From positions 33,818,226 through 33,882,225 of the forward strand of contig CM029610.1 in NCBI GenBank assembly GCA_017311315.1: a stretch of 64,000 nt of DNA, written 5' to 3'. A program made the translations under genes and the position numbers. The notes under the pieces are model-generated. The model saw nothing but the letters and a program-made list of their open reading frames with translations. It searched no databases and was not told the origin of the DNA. Positions within the stretch are counted from its first letter, which is position 1. Each line of letters begins with the position of its first letter. This DNA comes from Dendrocalamus latiflorus. Its lineage: Eukaryota; Streptophyta; Magnoliopsida; Poales; Poaceae. This document shows positions 1 through 11,080 of the stretch, piece after piece.

Positions 1-1
1 C

Positions 2-3000
2 GCCACTGGAGCAAGTGACATCATTGCTGGTATGTTCCCAATCAATTCCATACCTGCATTGATTTTATTTGACTCTGGTGCAACGCATTCATTTATTTCA
101 AAGAGTTTTGCCGCAAGAAATCAGTTACCTTCTGTTGCATTGCCAAAACCTTATGTGGTTGAAACCCCTGGAGTTAGGATGGAGTCCCACAGAGGGTGTG
201 CGAGACTTAGCATAAAAATCCAAGGGGTAGACTTTAAAGCAGATTTACTGCAGCTAGATATGTCAGGACTAGATGCTATTTTGGGCATGAACTGGCTATC
301 CAAAAACAAGGGCAAGGTAGATTGTGAAATCAAAACAGTATCCCTAGTCAATCCTGAAGGACAAAGAGTGGTAGTAGAGACAGATCGAAAAGTGCTGAAA
401 GATGCCAGAAAGCGTATGATCAACATGATAGCAGCCACACCTGATCAAGTGCCGATAGTGCAAGAATATCCAGATGTGTTTCCAGAAGAATTGCCAGGAA
501 GACCCCCTGACAGGCAAGTAGAACTTGCAATAGAATTGGTGCCTGGTACCAAGCCAATTGCCAAGCACCAGTACAGAATGTCAGCTAGTGAGTTGAAAGA
601 GCTGAAGAAGCAATTAGATGAACTACAAGAGAAAGAATTCATACGACCGAGTGTTTCACCTTGGTCGGCCCCAGTTTTGTTTGTAAAGAAGAAGAATGGC
701 GAGTTGAGAATGTGTGTCGATTACAGAGGTTTGAATGCTGTCACAATCAAAAACAAATATCCCCTCCCAAGAATTGACGACCTGTTTGATCAACTCAAGG
801 GTGCCAAAGTGTTTTCCAAAATCGACTTGCGCTCGGGTTATCATCAGCTCAAGATCCGAGAGCAGGATCGAGAAAAGACACCCTTCATCACCAGATATGG
901 ATTGTTTGAGTTCACGGTCGTTCCTTTTGGTTTGACCAATGCGCCAACGTATTTCATGAATCTTATGAATTTGGTGCATATGGACCAATTGGATCGATTC
1001 GTGATTGTTTTCATTGATGATATTCTGATATACTCCAAGAATGAAGAAGAGCACAAACAGCATTTGCATATGGTATTGACAAGATTGAGAGAGCATCAGT
1101 TATATGCAAAATTTGATAAGTACAGTTTCTGGCTAAAAGAAGTTGCTTTCTTGGGTCATATTATATCAGCAGATGGAGTCAAGGTCGATCCAGAAAAGAT
1201 TTCAGCGGTTATGGAATGGAAACAACCTACGACAGTGACTGAAGTGAGAAGCTTCCTAGGATTGGCGGGTTATTATCGCCGATTCATAGAAGGTTTCTCC
1301 AGAATATCTCGCCCACTCACTCAATTGTTGAAGAAGGACAAACCGTTCACATGGACTGACGCATGCGAGGAAAGCTTTCAGATGTTAAAGACCAAATTGA
1401 CAACAACGCCAGTCTTGATTTTGCCCAATCCAGAGAAAGAGTTTCAAATTTATTGTGATGCTTCAAAGCAAGGCTTGGGTTGTGTGCTGATGCAAGATGG
1501 AAAAGTTGTTGCCTATGCCTCAAGACAGCTGAAGCCGCATGAAGAAAACTACCCCACACACGATTTAGAACTAGCAGCTGTAGTGCATGCCCTCAAAATT
1601 TGGCGGCATTACCTGCTAGGGAATCGGTGTGAGATATTCTCAGATCACAAGAGTTTGAAGTACCTGTTCACACAGCCAGAGTTGAACATGAGACAACGAA
1701 GATGGCTAGAGTTGATTAAAGACTATGATGTTGATCTCCAATATCACCCGGGCAAGGCAAATGTAGTTGCTGATGCCCTTAGCCGCAAGGCTCGTCCAAG
1801 CAAAGGCAGTCGGTCAGAATATCCACCAAAGTTGCAGAGAGATATATTACAGCTGAACTTAGTGATCACAGAACAAGGTGAAGAAACAGCATTAGAGATT
1901 CAACCGCTACTGACAGACCAGATTAAAGCAGCCCAAGAGGAAGATGAAGAGATTCAAAAACTGAAAAAGGATATTCAAGAGGAAAATTCATCAGAGTATG
2001 CGATAGACGAGCATGGAATCCTTACTTTCCGTGGTCGCTATTGCATACCCAACAAGAAGGAATTAAGGGAGTTAATCTTAGCGGAAGCCCATTCTTCTCA
2101 ATTCTCAATGCATCCAGGAAGCACCAAAATGTACCAAGACTTGAAGAAACAATATTGGTGGAACCAGATGAAGAAAGAAGTGGCAGAATATGTAGCTAAG
2201 TGTGATGTCTGCCAGCAGATCAAGATAGACCACCAAAAACCATCGGGATTGTTGCAGCCTTTGCCAATTCCCGAATGGAAATGGGATAGCATTGGGATGG
2301 ACTTCATCACTGGACTTCCTAAGACTCGTGAAGGTTATGATGCTATCTGGGTCATTGTTGATAGATTGACTAAGGTGGCTCATTTCCTCCCGATCAAGCA
2401 AACCTATGGGAAGGATAAGCTTGCAGAGTTATATTTGACAAGAATTGTGACATTGCATGGAGTTCCGAGGAGGATTGTTTCAGATAGAGGAGCACAGTTT
2501 ACATCCAAGTTTTGGGAGAAATTACATGAAGCTATGGGCACCGACTTAAATTTCAGCTCAGCATATCACCCACAGACAGATGGACAGACAGAAAGAACCA
2601 ATCAGATTTTAGAAGATATGTTGAGAGCTTGTACTATTGTGTATGGTGCAGCATGGAACACTTGCTTACCGTTTGCTCAATTTTCATATAACAACAGCTA
2701 TCAAGCCAGCATCAAAATGGCACCGTTTGAAGCACTTTATGGCAGAAAATGCAGGACTCCACTGAATTGGACAGAAACAGGAGAACGGCAACTTATTGGT
2801 CCCCAAATTGCTCAAGATGCAGAAGCACATATCAGGATTGTCAGAGACAGACTGAAGATGGCACAAGACCGACAGAAGAACTATGCAGATAACCGCAGGA
2901 AGGACTTGAGTTTCGAAGTTGGAAACTATGTGTACATCAAAGTTACCCCATTTAAGATAGTCAAGAGATTTCAAGTCAAAGGCAAATTAGCACCAAGGTA

Positions 3001-3322
3001 TGTGGGACCGTTTCAGATAATTGGAAGAGTTGGGGAAGTAGCTTATCAAGTGCAGCTTCCACCCAACTTATCCAGGATCCACAATGTGTTCCACGTATCC
3101 CAGCTTCGAAAGTGTCTACGCCAACCAACAGATGAAGTGCCGTTGTCAGATATTGAATTGCAAGATGACTGCACATATGCTGAAGAACCACTACAAATAC
3201 TTGAGACGACAGAGAGGCAGCTCAGAAACAAGAACGTCAGGTTTTGCAGAGTACAGTGGAAGAATCATACACCTGAAGAGTCAACTTGGGAAAGAGAGTC
3301 AGATTTGCTGTATTTTGAGTGA
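2..3322 (+). CDS. Gypsy polyprotein: protease, reverse transcriptase, RNase H, integrase, chromodomain (5' partial)
   Basis: The frame is open from base 2 of the window, so the visible part is the C-terminal 1,106 codons of a gag-pol protein. Domain order is that of Ty3/gypsy. An aspartic protease (LFDSGATHSFIS) lies near the start. Reverse transcriptase follows, with KIDLRSGYHQ and the catalytic FIDD box near 1011-1022. RNase H has the CDAS motif near 1456 and ends in HPGKANVVADALSR. Integrase has an HHCC zinc finger (HPG ... CDVCQQ, about 2110-2220) and a DDE core (GMDFITGLP, SDRGAQF, QTDGQTER). A chromodomain-like tail (VQWKNHTPEESTWERE) ends the protein and could guide insertion by binding modified histones. 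No stop or frameshift interrupts it, which suggests a fairly young element. The tail is shorter than usual for the family. Confidence 0.93.
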   Translation, partial: ATGASDIIAGMFPINSIPALILFDSGATHSFISKSFAARNQLPSVALPKPYVVETPGVRMESHRGCARLSIKIQGVDFKADLLQLDMSGLDAILGMNWLSKNKGKVDCEIKTVSLVNPEGQRVVVETDRKVLKDARKRMINMIAATPDQVPIVQEYPDVFPEELPGRPPDRQVELAIELVPGTKPIAKHQYRMSASELKELKKQLDELQEKEFIRPSVSPWSAPVLFVKKKNGELRMCVDYRGLNAVTIKNKYPLPRIDDLFDQLKGAKVFSKIDLRSGYHQLKIREQDREKTPFITRYGLFEFTVVPFGLTNAPTYFMNLMNLVHMDQLDRFVIVFIDDILIYSKNEEEHKQHLHMVLTRLREHQLYAKFDKYSFWLKEVAFLGHIISADGVKVDPEKISAVMEWKQPTTVTEVRSFLGLAGYYRRFIEGFSRISRPLTQLLKKDKPFTWTDACEESFQMLKTKLTTTPVLILPNPEKEFQIYCDASKQGLGCVLMQDGKVVAYASRQLKPHEENYPTHDLELAAVVHALKIWRHYLLGNRCEIFSDHKSLKYLFTQPELNMRQRRWLELIKDYDVDLQYHPGKANVVADALSRKARPSKGSRSEYPPKLQRDILQLNLVITEQGEETALEIQPLLTDQIKAAQEEDEEIQKLKKDIQEENSSEYAIDEHGILTFRGRYCIPNKKELRELILAEAHSSQFSMHPGSTKMYQDLKKQYWWNQMKKEVAEYVAKCDVCQQIKIDHQKPSGLLQPLPIPEWKWDSIGMDFITGLPKTREGYDAIWVIVDRLTKVAHFLPIKQTYGKDKLAELYLTRIVTLHGVPRRIVSDRGAQFTSKFWEKLHEAMGTDLNFSSAYHPQTDGQTERTNQILEDMLRACTIVYGAAWNTCLPFAQFSYNNSYQASIKMAPFEALYGRKCRTPLNWTETGERQLIGPQIAQDAEAHIRIVRDRLKMAQDRQKNYADNRRKDLSFEVGNYVYIKVTPFKIVKRFQVKGKLAPRYVGPFQIIGRVGEVAYQVQLPPNLSRIHNVFHVSQLRKCLRQPTDEVPLSDIELQDDCTYAEEPLQILETTERQLRNKNVRFCRVQWKNHTPEESTWERESDLLYFE

Positions 3323-3928
3323 AAATCCGAAACTTTCCTTTTCGGGAAAGTCCCTTCTCTCTCCGCTTTCCTTTCTGGGCGATGCCGCCTCCTCCCTTGC
3401 TTGGCGCCCCGCCTCTTCCCGTTTTCTTCCTCTCTTCGGCGCCTCCCTCCGCTTCTCCCCATTGGCGCCGCCTCCCCTTTTCGCTTCTCCCTCTCCCGCA
3501 ACGCCCTCGCCGCTCCCTCTCTCTCGCTGGCGCCGCGCCCGCTCCCCGCCTTCTCCCCGCGCACGCGCGCTAGCGCTACGCGTTGCGCCCGCGCCGCACC
3601 GCCCCTGCACCCGCGGCCGCGCCCCGGTCTCGGACCGTCCCCGCCGTCCCGACAGCCTCGTTCCGAGTTCGTGGATGCCGTCGCGCCACGTCGCCCGCCC
3701 CAGCTCCGGCCCCACCTGGCAGTCGCCACCTCCCGCGCGCGGACGCACCCTCGCCCACGGCCGCAGCCCAACTGCCCCCGTCGCGTCGCCGACCCTGTGC
3801 GGAGACGTGCGCCACCCCGCCCCTTCCACTGTGCGGATTAAACGCCCGCGACAGCTCCCGTCCTCCCCTGTCGCCCCGGAGACCGCCGCTGCCTTCTCCC
3901 CGAAGGAACGCCCTCCCCTCCGCGTGGG

Positions 3929-3935
3929 TATAAAA
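3929..3935 (+). promoter_or_regulatory. TATA box of the chromovirus LTR
   Basis: TATAAAA in the context GTGGGTATAAAACCCC follows a very GC-rich upstream region, as in the U3/R promoter of Tekay-like LTRs. Transcription from it would run rightwards towards LRR-RLK copy A. Assignment is by motif and position only. Confidence 0.6.
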
Positions 3936-4248
3936 CCCCCCTTCGGCTCCTCGCTCCCCCTTTGCTTCCCAAGCCACCCTACCCCTCCCATTCGCCTCCT
4001 ACCTCTCCCAGCCACCTCCCAGAGCGCCCGATTGGAGCCCCGTCGCCCGAGGCTCCGCCATTGCCGTCCCCTGCGCCGGCAAGCTCCGCAAGCGGATCTT
4101 CTTCTCTCTGCCCCCGTTCTTCGATTACATTCGTCCAGAGCTTCTCCTCAGTATGCTAATCACCGTGGCACCGTTATTTGGACAGGTGATCGCCCGTGGA
4201 GTTTCGGCACCGCAGCCCCTTCTTCGGCCGTCGCCCTCTCCCGTGGCC

Positions 4249-5588
4249 TGCGGGTACCCGTCGCCCGCGGGCATACCCGTTTACCCGTTGAGTCAACATG
4301 ATTACTTTTCTGTGATGCCACAACATTACACAAGCATACCTTGACATTCCCAATTTCAACAGGTGTAGTACAGATTAATGAAGAATATAGACGATCAATG
4401 GGCTAAACTGTAGGGCAAACTTGAAAAAAGACAGCATAACACCTATATTTTGACTATTTCATAATCTTCACAATGAAGTGTTAAAAACTTAACATTCTCC
4501 TATATTTCATTATTCACAAGATGTATCATGTGAAGACATGCAGAAAGAGATAGGGAATATTGAAAAAGGTTGACCAGAATAGCTTCAGCAACCTAGTTTA
4601 AGAAAATGACTAAACATCAGAACTAAATTTTCCAGGGGAACATAAGCATGTCTATATTGCACCAAATTAAACTAGATGCCCCGAGCACACGTTTAATCAG
4701 TTAGTACCAATGAATCATCGCTGCCTCTGTTGCCTGTCCTTGTTTGTCTACTTTTGACAAATATCATAGCTCTGCGAAGTTCCTCATAGGCCGTGAACTG
4801 TATCGCACCATGGGTGACCTTTCAAGCAGCATGGCACGATAGAGAAACATGAAGGCATCAATTAGATTCATCAATCATATCCAAGTAAAACAAAAGAAAT
4901 AAGTAAGGACTCTAGAAGATAACAGTCCGGATCTCGAGGACGGGTGGGGGCGGCGGCGGAATCTCGAGGACGGGTGGGGCGGCGGCCGGATCTCCACCCT
5001 CGGCGGCAGCCGGATCTCCACCCTCGAGGACGGGCGGCAGCCGGATCTCCACCCTCGAGGACGGGCGGCGGTCGGATCTCCACTCTCGAGGACGGGCGGC
5101 GGCCGGATCTCCACTCTTGACGACGGGCGGCGGCCGGATCTCCACTCTTGAAGACGACCGGCGGCTGGAGAAGAGCTGAAGTCACTCGGCGATGAAGAGG
5201 CGGCGAGTCGGGAGTCGGCGAGGAGACCGAATGAGGATTGATGAGGAATGAGCAAACGAAAAATGTGGATTCGGGTGGGGGCGGCGGCTGGGAGTGGAGT
5301 GGATCAGTGGAGTCGAGACTCGGGAGACGTCGACGGCTGGGATCTTTCGGAGGAGGCGTGGACGGCTGGAGATGTTATCTGGGTTAGGGTTTTGTACCTT
5401 TGTTGGATGGCGGGTAAACGGGCGGAGCGGGTACGGGTGGAGCTTACCCATACCCGTACCCGTTTACCCGCTGGGTAGAGAATTCCCCCATTTTCATACC
5501 CATGGGTAGAAAATACATCCCATACCCGGCTCCATTAGGGTATTTACCCACGGGTACACGGGTAAATGGGCACAATTGCCGTCCCTAG
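4249..5588. mobile_element. Non-autonomous hAT-like element nested in the chromovirus LTR
   Basis: Both ends are built from repeated TACCCG/CGGGTA motifs (4249-4300 and 5400-5575), and the right end reads inward as TAGGGACGGCAATTG, a terminus seen in grass hAT-type elements. It is flanked by CCGTGGCC (4241-4248) and CTGTGGCC (5589-5596), an 8-bp target duplication with one mismatch, the size expected for hAT. The left end lacks the TAGGGACGG terminus, so it is mutated or slightly truncated. There is no transposase gene. The interior is AT-rich from 4310 to 4910, followed by a GC-rich minisatellite. Confidence 0.6.
4921..5160. repeat. 30-bp GC-rich minisatellite
   Basis: About eight copies of a 30-bp unit carrying CGGATCTCCAC, CTCGAGGACGGG and CGGCGG lie inside the nested hAT-like element. 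Several copies are shortened or point-mutated. The unit is a multiple of three, so all frames stay open and give repetitive proline/arginine-rich translations on the minus strand; I do not regard these as genes. Confidence 0.85.
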
Positions 5589-6864
5589 CTGTGGCCGATT
5601 AGACTCTCTCGCCGCCGGTGACCTTCTCCACCGCAAAATACCCGAACCACTCCCCCCTCTCCCGCTCTCTCCTTTGGTTTCCTCACTCTCCCAAGCCCCA
5701 AAATGGAATCCCCGCGTCAACCCGCGCCCGCCGGTCTCCTTGGTCGCCGCCGACGAGCTCCCTGGCGCTCAGGCCGCCGTCGCCGCCGCTGCCCTGCCTC
5801 GGGTGCACTGTAGCTCCCGGAGGTTGAAGACGATCCTCCCCCGCGACGTGGCTCCTTTCCGCCCGTCCATCTCGTCTGTAATATCTAATGTCGTTCGTCG
5901 GATCCGCCCGTACCGCTTCGATCGTCCCCGATCCATCGCCCCCGTCCGATCTCCCCTCGCCGCATCGTGTCCGCCCGCCCGCGCGCCATCCAGCCCGCTC
6001 ACCCCTCCGCGTGTCGCCAATCCGAGCCGCGCGGACGCGCGTTGGAGTGGGCCGTCTCCCCTCGGCCCGCTCAGCTCTCGCGCGCGCGCGCGCGTTTAAT
6101 CCCAGGCCGGGCCGCACTGTAGCAGTGGTCGGGCCGCACTGTTCACAACATTTTTCCCGAGTTTATCAATTTCTAAAATCCCAGAAAATCTAAATAAATC
6201 CTAGAAAATTCCAGAAAATCCCAAAAATTCCCAAATTTCACCACTTTGCTCCAAATAATATTCTGGACCTATTTGTGACCTCCTTTCCACCAAAATCATC
6301 CCAGATAAATTCCTAAAATTCCATTTGGAGATTTATGCATTTTATTCTTTTTTAAATTAGTTTATTTTTCCTCGCTTGATTAGCCTCAAGCTGGATTTAA
6401 TTGTTTTATGTGTTTGCGCTAGTGTCGGAGGTTCCGGAGGTTCAGGTGCAGGCTGAGGATCCAGGCGTTTCTTCGTTTGAGCTAGCAGAGATCATCCGGA
6501 TTGACAGCAAGTCCCAAATCCTTTGATCATGTTGTATCCCATAATGTTTAATTATGTTAATATGTTATTTGCATTGATCTAGTTCTGAAATGTTAGTTCG
6601 AAAATAAAATAAAATGTTTAGAATGACCTGTTATGTAGTTAAACCTACCACTGTCAAATGCCCTGTTAAATTTGTTGCCACGCCTTTGTAACCCTAGAAA
6701 TAATTATCTGTTAATCTGGATAACTGTAGGTTATTACTATCATGCAAAATGTTACACTAATAAGGTTGTGGCTGTGGGCCAATAGAATTTGGAAAATCCG
6801 ACTCTAAGGTAGGGTGGTATGGGACACCGTATCTTAGAGCGGAGAGTGCCGGCGTGCACAAGGT

Positions 6865-6996
6865 AGGGTAAGGGTGAGTGGGGAAACCGTGAGACGGTCC
6901 TTGCCCAAACTCTTACCTTAGGTTTGGAGTAGGGTAAGGGTGAGTGGGAAACCGCGAGACGGTCTACGCCTACCGCTTACCTTAGGTTGGGTCGCG
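6865..6996 (+). repeat. 66-bp tandem repeat in the chromovirus LTR
   Basis: Two units begin AGGGTAAGGGTGAGTGGG at 6865 and 6931, each followed by AAACCG, GAGACGGTC and CTTACCTTAGG. A more diverged unit is recognisable near 6805-6860. Such repeats are common in U5/R parts of long grass LTRs. Confidence 0.8.
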
Positions 6997-8010
6997 GGCC
7001 TGGTGAGGTTGCGGACCAGGAGAAAATATAAGGACTGAAACCCTTACGCTGAGCAAATGTCACAGTGATCGCTCAACCACAGGAGTTGACTTGTCAACAC
7101 TTGTCTAGTAGCTGCTCAACTCAATTGAAACTCTACAGGAGGGTTAGCAGTGAGGTTAGGCAGGCCGTGCTGCGGGTGCCTAACAACGGTGGAGTTCACT
7201 CGAAGCGGACGTTGGTTTACTCGTCTTGTGTGTGTGTGTGAGCCAGACCCGAGTGGAACCTACCGGGTAGAGCCTATATAAAGAGTTGAGCAGTGAAACG
7301 ACCTGGCTTTCTTAACTCTTTAGCGGGAGTTAAGGGATCGTGTGGGTAAAGCTGAGCAAACTCTGCAAAGTCAAATAAATGGTATTCGAATACGCCGTGC
7401 TCCCGGTTATTGGAGCTGTGTCACTTGGGTGATTCCAGCAGCGAAGCTTAAGTAGTTTTGTACATGCTTTAACTTGGTTAGTTGGTTAACTAACTCTTGT
7501 TGAAAACCCCTGAGATTCTTAAGAAGTAAGTTTTGGGTCCGTTTTATAAAATGTTTGCAAATAAAATTGCATCCACCAAATGTAATAAACCAATTATACT
7601 CCCTTCCTTTGATATACCGTGCATGTAGTAAGTTAGAGTCCCTTTGGGATTTGCTGAGCCGGTTGTTTGGCTCACGGCTTGCTTAATCAATTCTTTAGAG
7701 GATCAAAACGAAGGAGAAGGTCTCCCCGTTGAAGAAGTCCCGGAGGATATTTTCTTCGACGAGGACCCTTGGCTGTAGGTCTTCGCCGCGCTCGAAGCAG
7801 ATTCTGGAAGTTCTTTTGTAATGTAATTATACTTTGGGCTTGCACGCCCCGCTGTCTAAAGCTGGATGATATTCCGTATGTTAAATATATGCTGGACTTT
7901 TGTTGTAAGCATGCAATGGTATACTCTTGCGCGACATTCCATAACTGTTCAAGCATGAATAGTTACGGGGTGCCATGTCCGTACGCGCCCCTGGAAACGG
8001 GGGCATTACA

Positions 8011-10405
8011 ATCCCACCAAGCCTTTTCAATTCCTCTTCCCTTCAACAGCTAGAATTACTTGGGAATCAGCTAAGTAAGACTCTGCCAGCCAACATGGGT
8101 GATGGTCTCCCTAATCTCCGATTCCTCTTCTTGGGTGCCAACATGCTTGAAGGTCACATCCCAGCTTCCTTAGGCAACGCTTCAATGCTACAAAAAGTAG
8201 TTTTACAGACCAACAATTTCACCGGACAAATTCCAAGCTCCTGTGGAAAGCTTTCAAGGTTGTCTATACTAGACCTTGGGGAAAACATGCTTGAAGCAAA
8301 GGATACTAAAAGCTGGGAATTCTTACACGCGTTGGGAAATTGCAGGGCTCTACGAGTGCTCGCACTATCTAATAATAAGCTACAGGGATCCATACCAAAT
8401 TCAATTGGCAACCTATCCACCACTCTTCAATATCTAACATTGGGCGGAAACAAGCTATCTGGTATAGTTCCGCCGAGCATAGGGAACCTTTCTGGGTTAA
8501 TTCTACTAACATTAGATGAAAACAGTCACACTGGTACCATTGACGAATGGATCGGAAAGCTGAAATCCCTGCAAATTTTATATCTTCTGGGCAACAGCTT
8601 CACCGGGCCCATTCCACCCTCTATTGGCGATATAACAGGGTTGACAGAGCTCTATCTCCAGGAAAACAGCTTTGAAGGTCCTATACCACGCAGCTTGGGA
8701 AACCTTCCACTACTCTTAAATCTGGATCTTAGCTCTAACAATCTTCGAGGTAGCATACCTGTAGAGGTTAGTAACCTTAAACAACTGATCAACCTACAAC
8801 TTTCGTCAAACAAGCTTACTGGGGAAATTCCTGATGATTTGGGGCTATGCCAAAACTTAGGGACCATCCAAATGGACAAAAACTTTCTCACAGGCGACAT
8901 ACCAATATCTTTTGGCAACCTGAAAAGCTTGAGCATATTAAATCTTTCCCTTAACAGCTTATCGGGCACCATCCCATCAGTTCTCAAAGATCTACAGCTC
9001 CTCAGCAAGCTGGATCTTTCTTACAATCATCTCGAAGGAGAAATACCAAGAAATGGGGTATTCGAAAATGCTACAGCTGTTTCACTTGACGGTAACTGGG
9101 GACTCTGCGGAGGAGCGACGGATCTCCATATGCCTTCATGCTCTGCTCAGAAAATAAAAAGGAAGTGCAATCTGACCAGATTACTTATTCCAATATTTGG
9201 CTTTATGTCACTCATAATGTCGATTTACGTTATAACTCTTCTTGGGAAGAAGACGTCAAGAACAACATACTTATTGTTGCTTTCTTTTGGTAAGCAATTC
9301 CCTAGAGTTTCTTACAAGGATCTAGCTCAAGCTACAGGGAACTTCTCTGAGTCAAACCTAGTTGGCAGAGGAAGCTACGGTTCAGTATACAGAGGGAAGT
9401 TAACTCAAGCAAAAATACAAGTAGCTATTAAGGTTTTTGACCTTGAGGTGAGATGTGCAGACAAAAGTTTCATATCAGAATGTGAGGTTTTGAGAAACAT
9501 TCGACATCGGAACCTTCTTCCTATCCTAACTGCATGTTCGACGATAGACAATAGCGGTAATGCTTTCAAAGCTCTAATTTATGAATTCATGCCTAACGGG
9601 AATTTGGACACATGGTTGCACGAGAGTCATGGTGGTGTAGCTTCAAAATGCTTGGGCTTAGCTCGAAGAATAAGCATAGCTGTAGACATAGCCGATGCGT
9701 TGGCCTATTTACACTATGACTGTGGAAGGCCTATTGTCCATTGTGATCTGAAGCCAAATAATATCCTTCTTGATGATGATATGAATGCCCATCTGGGTGA
9801 CTTCGGCATTGCAAGTCTCGTTCTTGATAATAGGTCAACATCAATCGGACATTCAGGTCCAAATAGTTCAATCAGTGTGAAGGGAACAATAGGATACATC
9901 GCTCCAGGTATAGTTCACTGCCACATCTTGTATTTGTGAAAGGCAATCTGTTATGTACAGTAATATTTAAACTTGAGATTGCACTAATCAATGCCGTTTT
10001 ATCTCCTTTTCAGAGTATGCTCAAAGTGTTTATGCATCAACCTGTGGGGATGTTTACAGTTTTGGAACAGTACTTCTAGAGATGCTGATAAGCAAAAGAC
10101 CAACAGATTCTATGTTTGAGAATGAACTCAACCTAGTCAACTTTGTGGAGAGGAACTATCCAGACCAGATGTTACATGTCATCGATCCTCATCTCCAAGA
10201 AGAATGCAAGGGTTATATTCGTGCAACAATGGAAATGGAAAATGAGGTCTACCAATGCTTGCTGTCGCTTGTGCAAGTAGCTCTTTCTTGCACACGTCTG
10301 TTCCCAAATGAACGAATGAACATGAGAGAAGTTGCCATGAAGTTGCATGCAATCAGAACGTCATATGTTGGAGCGATTAAGCGGCAGCAAGTCATGCTTC
10401 GCTAG
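8011..10405 (+). pseudogene. LRR-RLK copy A: class-XII (Xa21-like) receptor kinase lacking its 5' half
   Basis: Cell-surface immune receptor kinase, interrupted upstream by the chromovirus. Coding segments are 8011-9907 and 10014-10405, with a GT-AG intron at 9908-10013 splitting the codon for E in the kinase motif APEYA. The remaining protein has about 13 LRRs (pattern LxxLxLxxNxLxGxIP), a CxWGLCGG-type cap, a membrane span at 9181-9240, a Gly-rich loop GRGSYGSVY near 9364, the ATP-binding lysine (VAIK) at 9430-9432, the catalytic HCD at 9739-9747 and DFG at 9799-9807. Cysteine before the catalytic aspartate makes it a non-RD kinase, typical of pattern-recognition receptors. No frameshift is seen in the retained part. 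Signal peptide and first LRRs are lost here; copies B and C show what is missing. An ATG at 7975 inside the LTR is in frame. Confidence 0.93.
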
Positions 10406-11080
10406 AGTGATTAAAATGTTCCATGAGCTTGTGTAACTAGTTGAGTTTGTCTTTGAATGCAATAGGCATAAGGATGATAAATTAGCCACGTGTACCATGC
10501 TAAATGCGAAAAATTACTGAATACCATGTTATATATGGCGGTGTGGTATATATGCTGCTAACACATACTAAGATTTGAGTTTTGAACATTTGGAAATTGG
10601 ATTTGACAGACCATCAATGTTTGATCAAGTACCTTTTAGACAACTTGTCAATTATCATGGCGATTAACGCATACATGATCCACATGTCATATTACACGGA
10701 ACATCACTCCGTGGCACACTTTCAACCCAAGTACCTAACTAAAGTCGTTTCCGCAATCCAAATTCCGTACCACAGTGACTGATCATCAGAGCCTTGCGTA
10801 CCTTTGGTGTGCCCGCTGGTTCGCCGTCACGCTCAGCCCTCCGACGACGTGCGCCGCCGGGCCAGCACGGTGCTATCCGCAACTGCGCGATGGAACTCGA
10901 CGTGAGCACGTTGCACTATATACAGCCGCACAGGTCGCGTGATTTGCTGGGCCTGTTATTGGCATCTTATTTGGGCCGTTTCGTGTCGTGCGGGCGTTGG
11001 CTGGGCGGCGAGCTGAAATAGGCCGGCTGCATAGTCACGATGGCCGAAGAAGACGCGCCTGAAGTGGAGACCGTTGCTTT
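10406..11080 (+). other. 3' flank of LRR-RLK copy A and spacer
   Basis: The first 100 or so bases are the probable 3' untranslated region of copy A. The rest holds no recognisable gene; the short GC-rich open frame at 10794-11021 has no family features. I saw no clear poly(A) signal. Confidence 0.5.

Larger units (their letters stand above)
1..8010 (+). mobile_element. Ty3/gypsy Tekay/Del-type chromovirus, 3' part, inserted in LRR-RLK copy A
   Basis: The window opens inside the pol gene of a gypsy retrotransposon. It runs through the pol stop at 3322 into a very long 3' LTR whose last base is 8010 (terminal sequence GGGGGCATTACA, canonical CA end). Base 8011 is the codon of an LRR-RLK that continues without a break, so the element landed in the gene. 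The same gene stretch in copies B and C reads GGTAGTATCCCACC, so the 5-bp target duplication should begin at ATCCC. The left LTR and gag lie beyond the window. A chromodomain-bearing pol and an LTR of about 3.3 kb (after removing the nested element) fit the Tekay/Del lineage; the lineage is inference. Confidence 0.85.
3323..8010 (+). repeat. Long 3' LTR of the chromovirus, with a nested element
   Basis: The right end is sharp at 8010 because the interrupted gene resumes at 8011. The left end is not certain: no clear polypurine tract plus TG start is visible just after the pol stop, so 3323 is only the earliest possible limit. The LTR is GC-rich up to about 4250 (U3), has a TATA box at 3929-3935, resumes at 5597 after the nested element, turns AT-rich near 6150, and contains a 66-bp tandem repeat near 6865. 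Long open frames in the GC-rich parts (for example 3084-4301 and 5566-6099) are composition artefacts. A LTR this long matches Tekay-type elements. Confidence 0.75.

Noticed and set aside
3084..4301. 405-codon open frame after the gypsy pol stop, and several similar ones on both strands to 4015
   Set aside because: It begins inside pol in another frame and runs through GC-rich LTR U3. All frames stay open because of composition, and the TATA box at 3929 lies within it.
5566..6193. Overlapping Arg/Pro/Ala-rich open frames on both strands
   Set aside because: GC-rich LTR sequence with no family motif.
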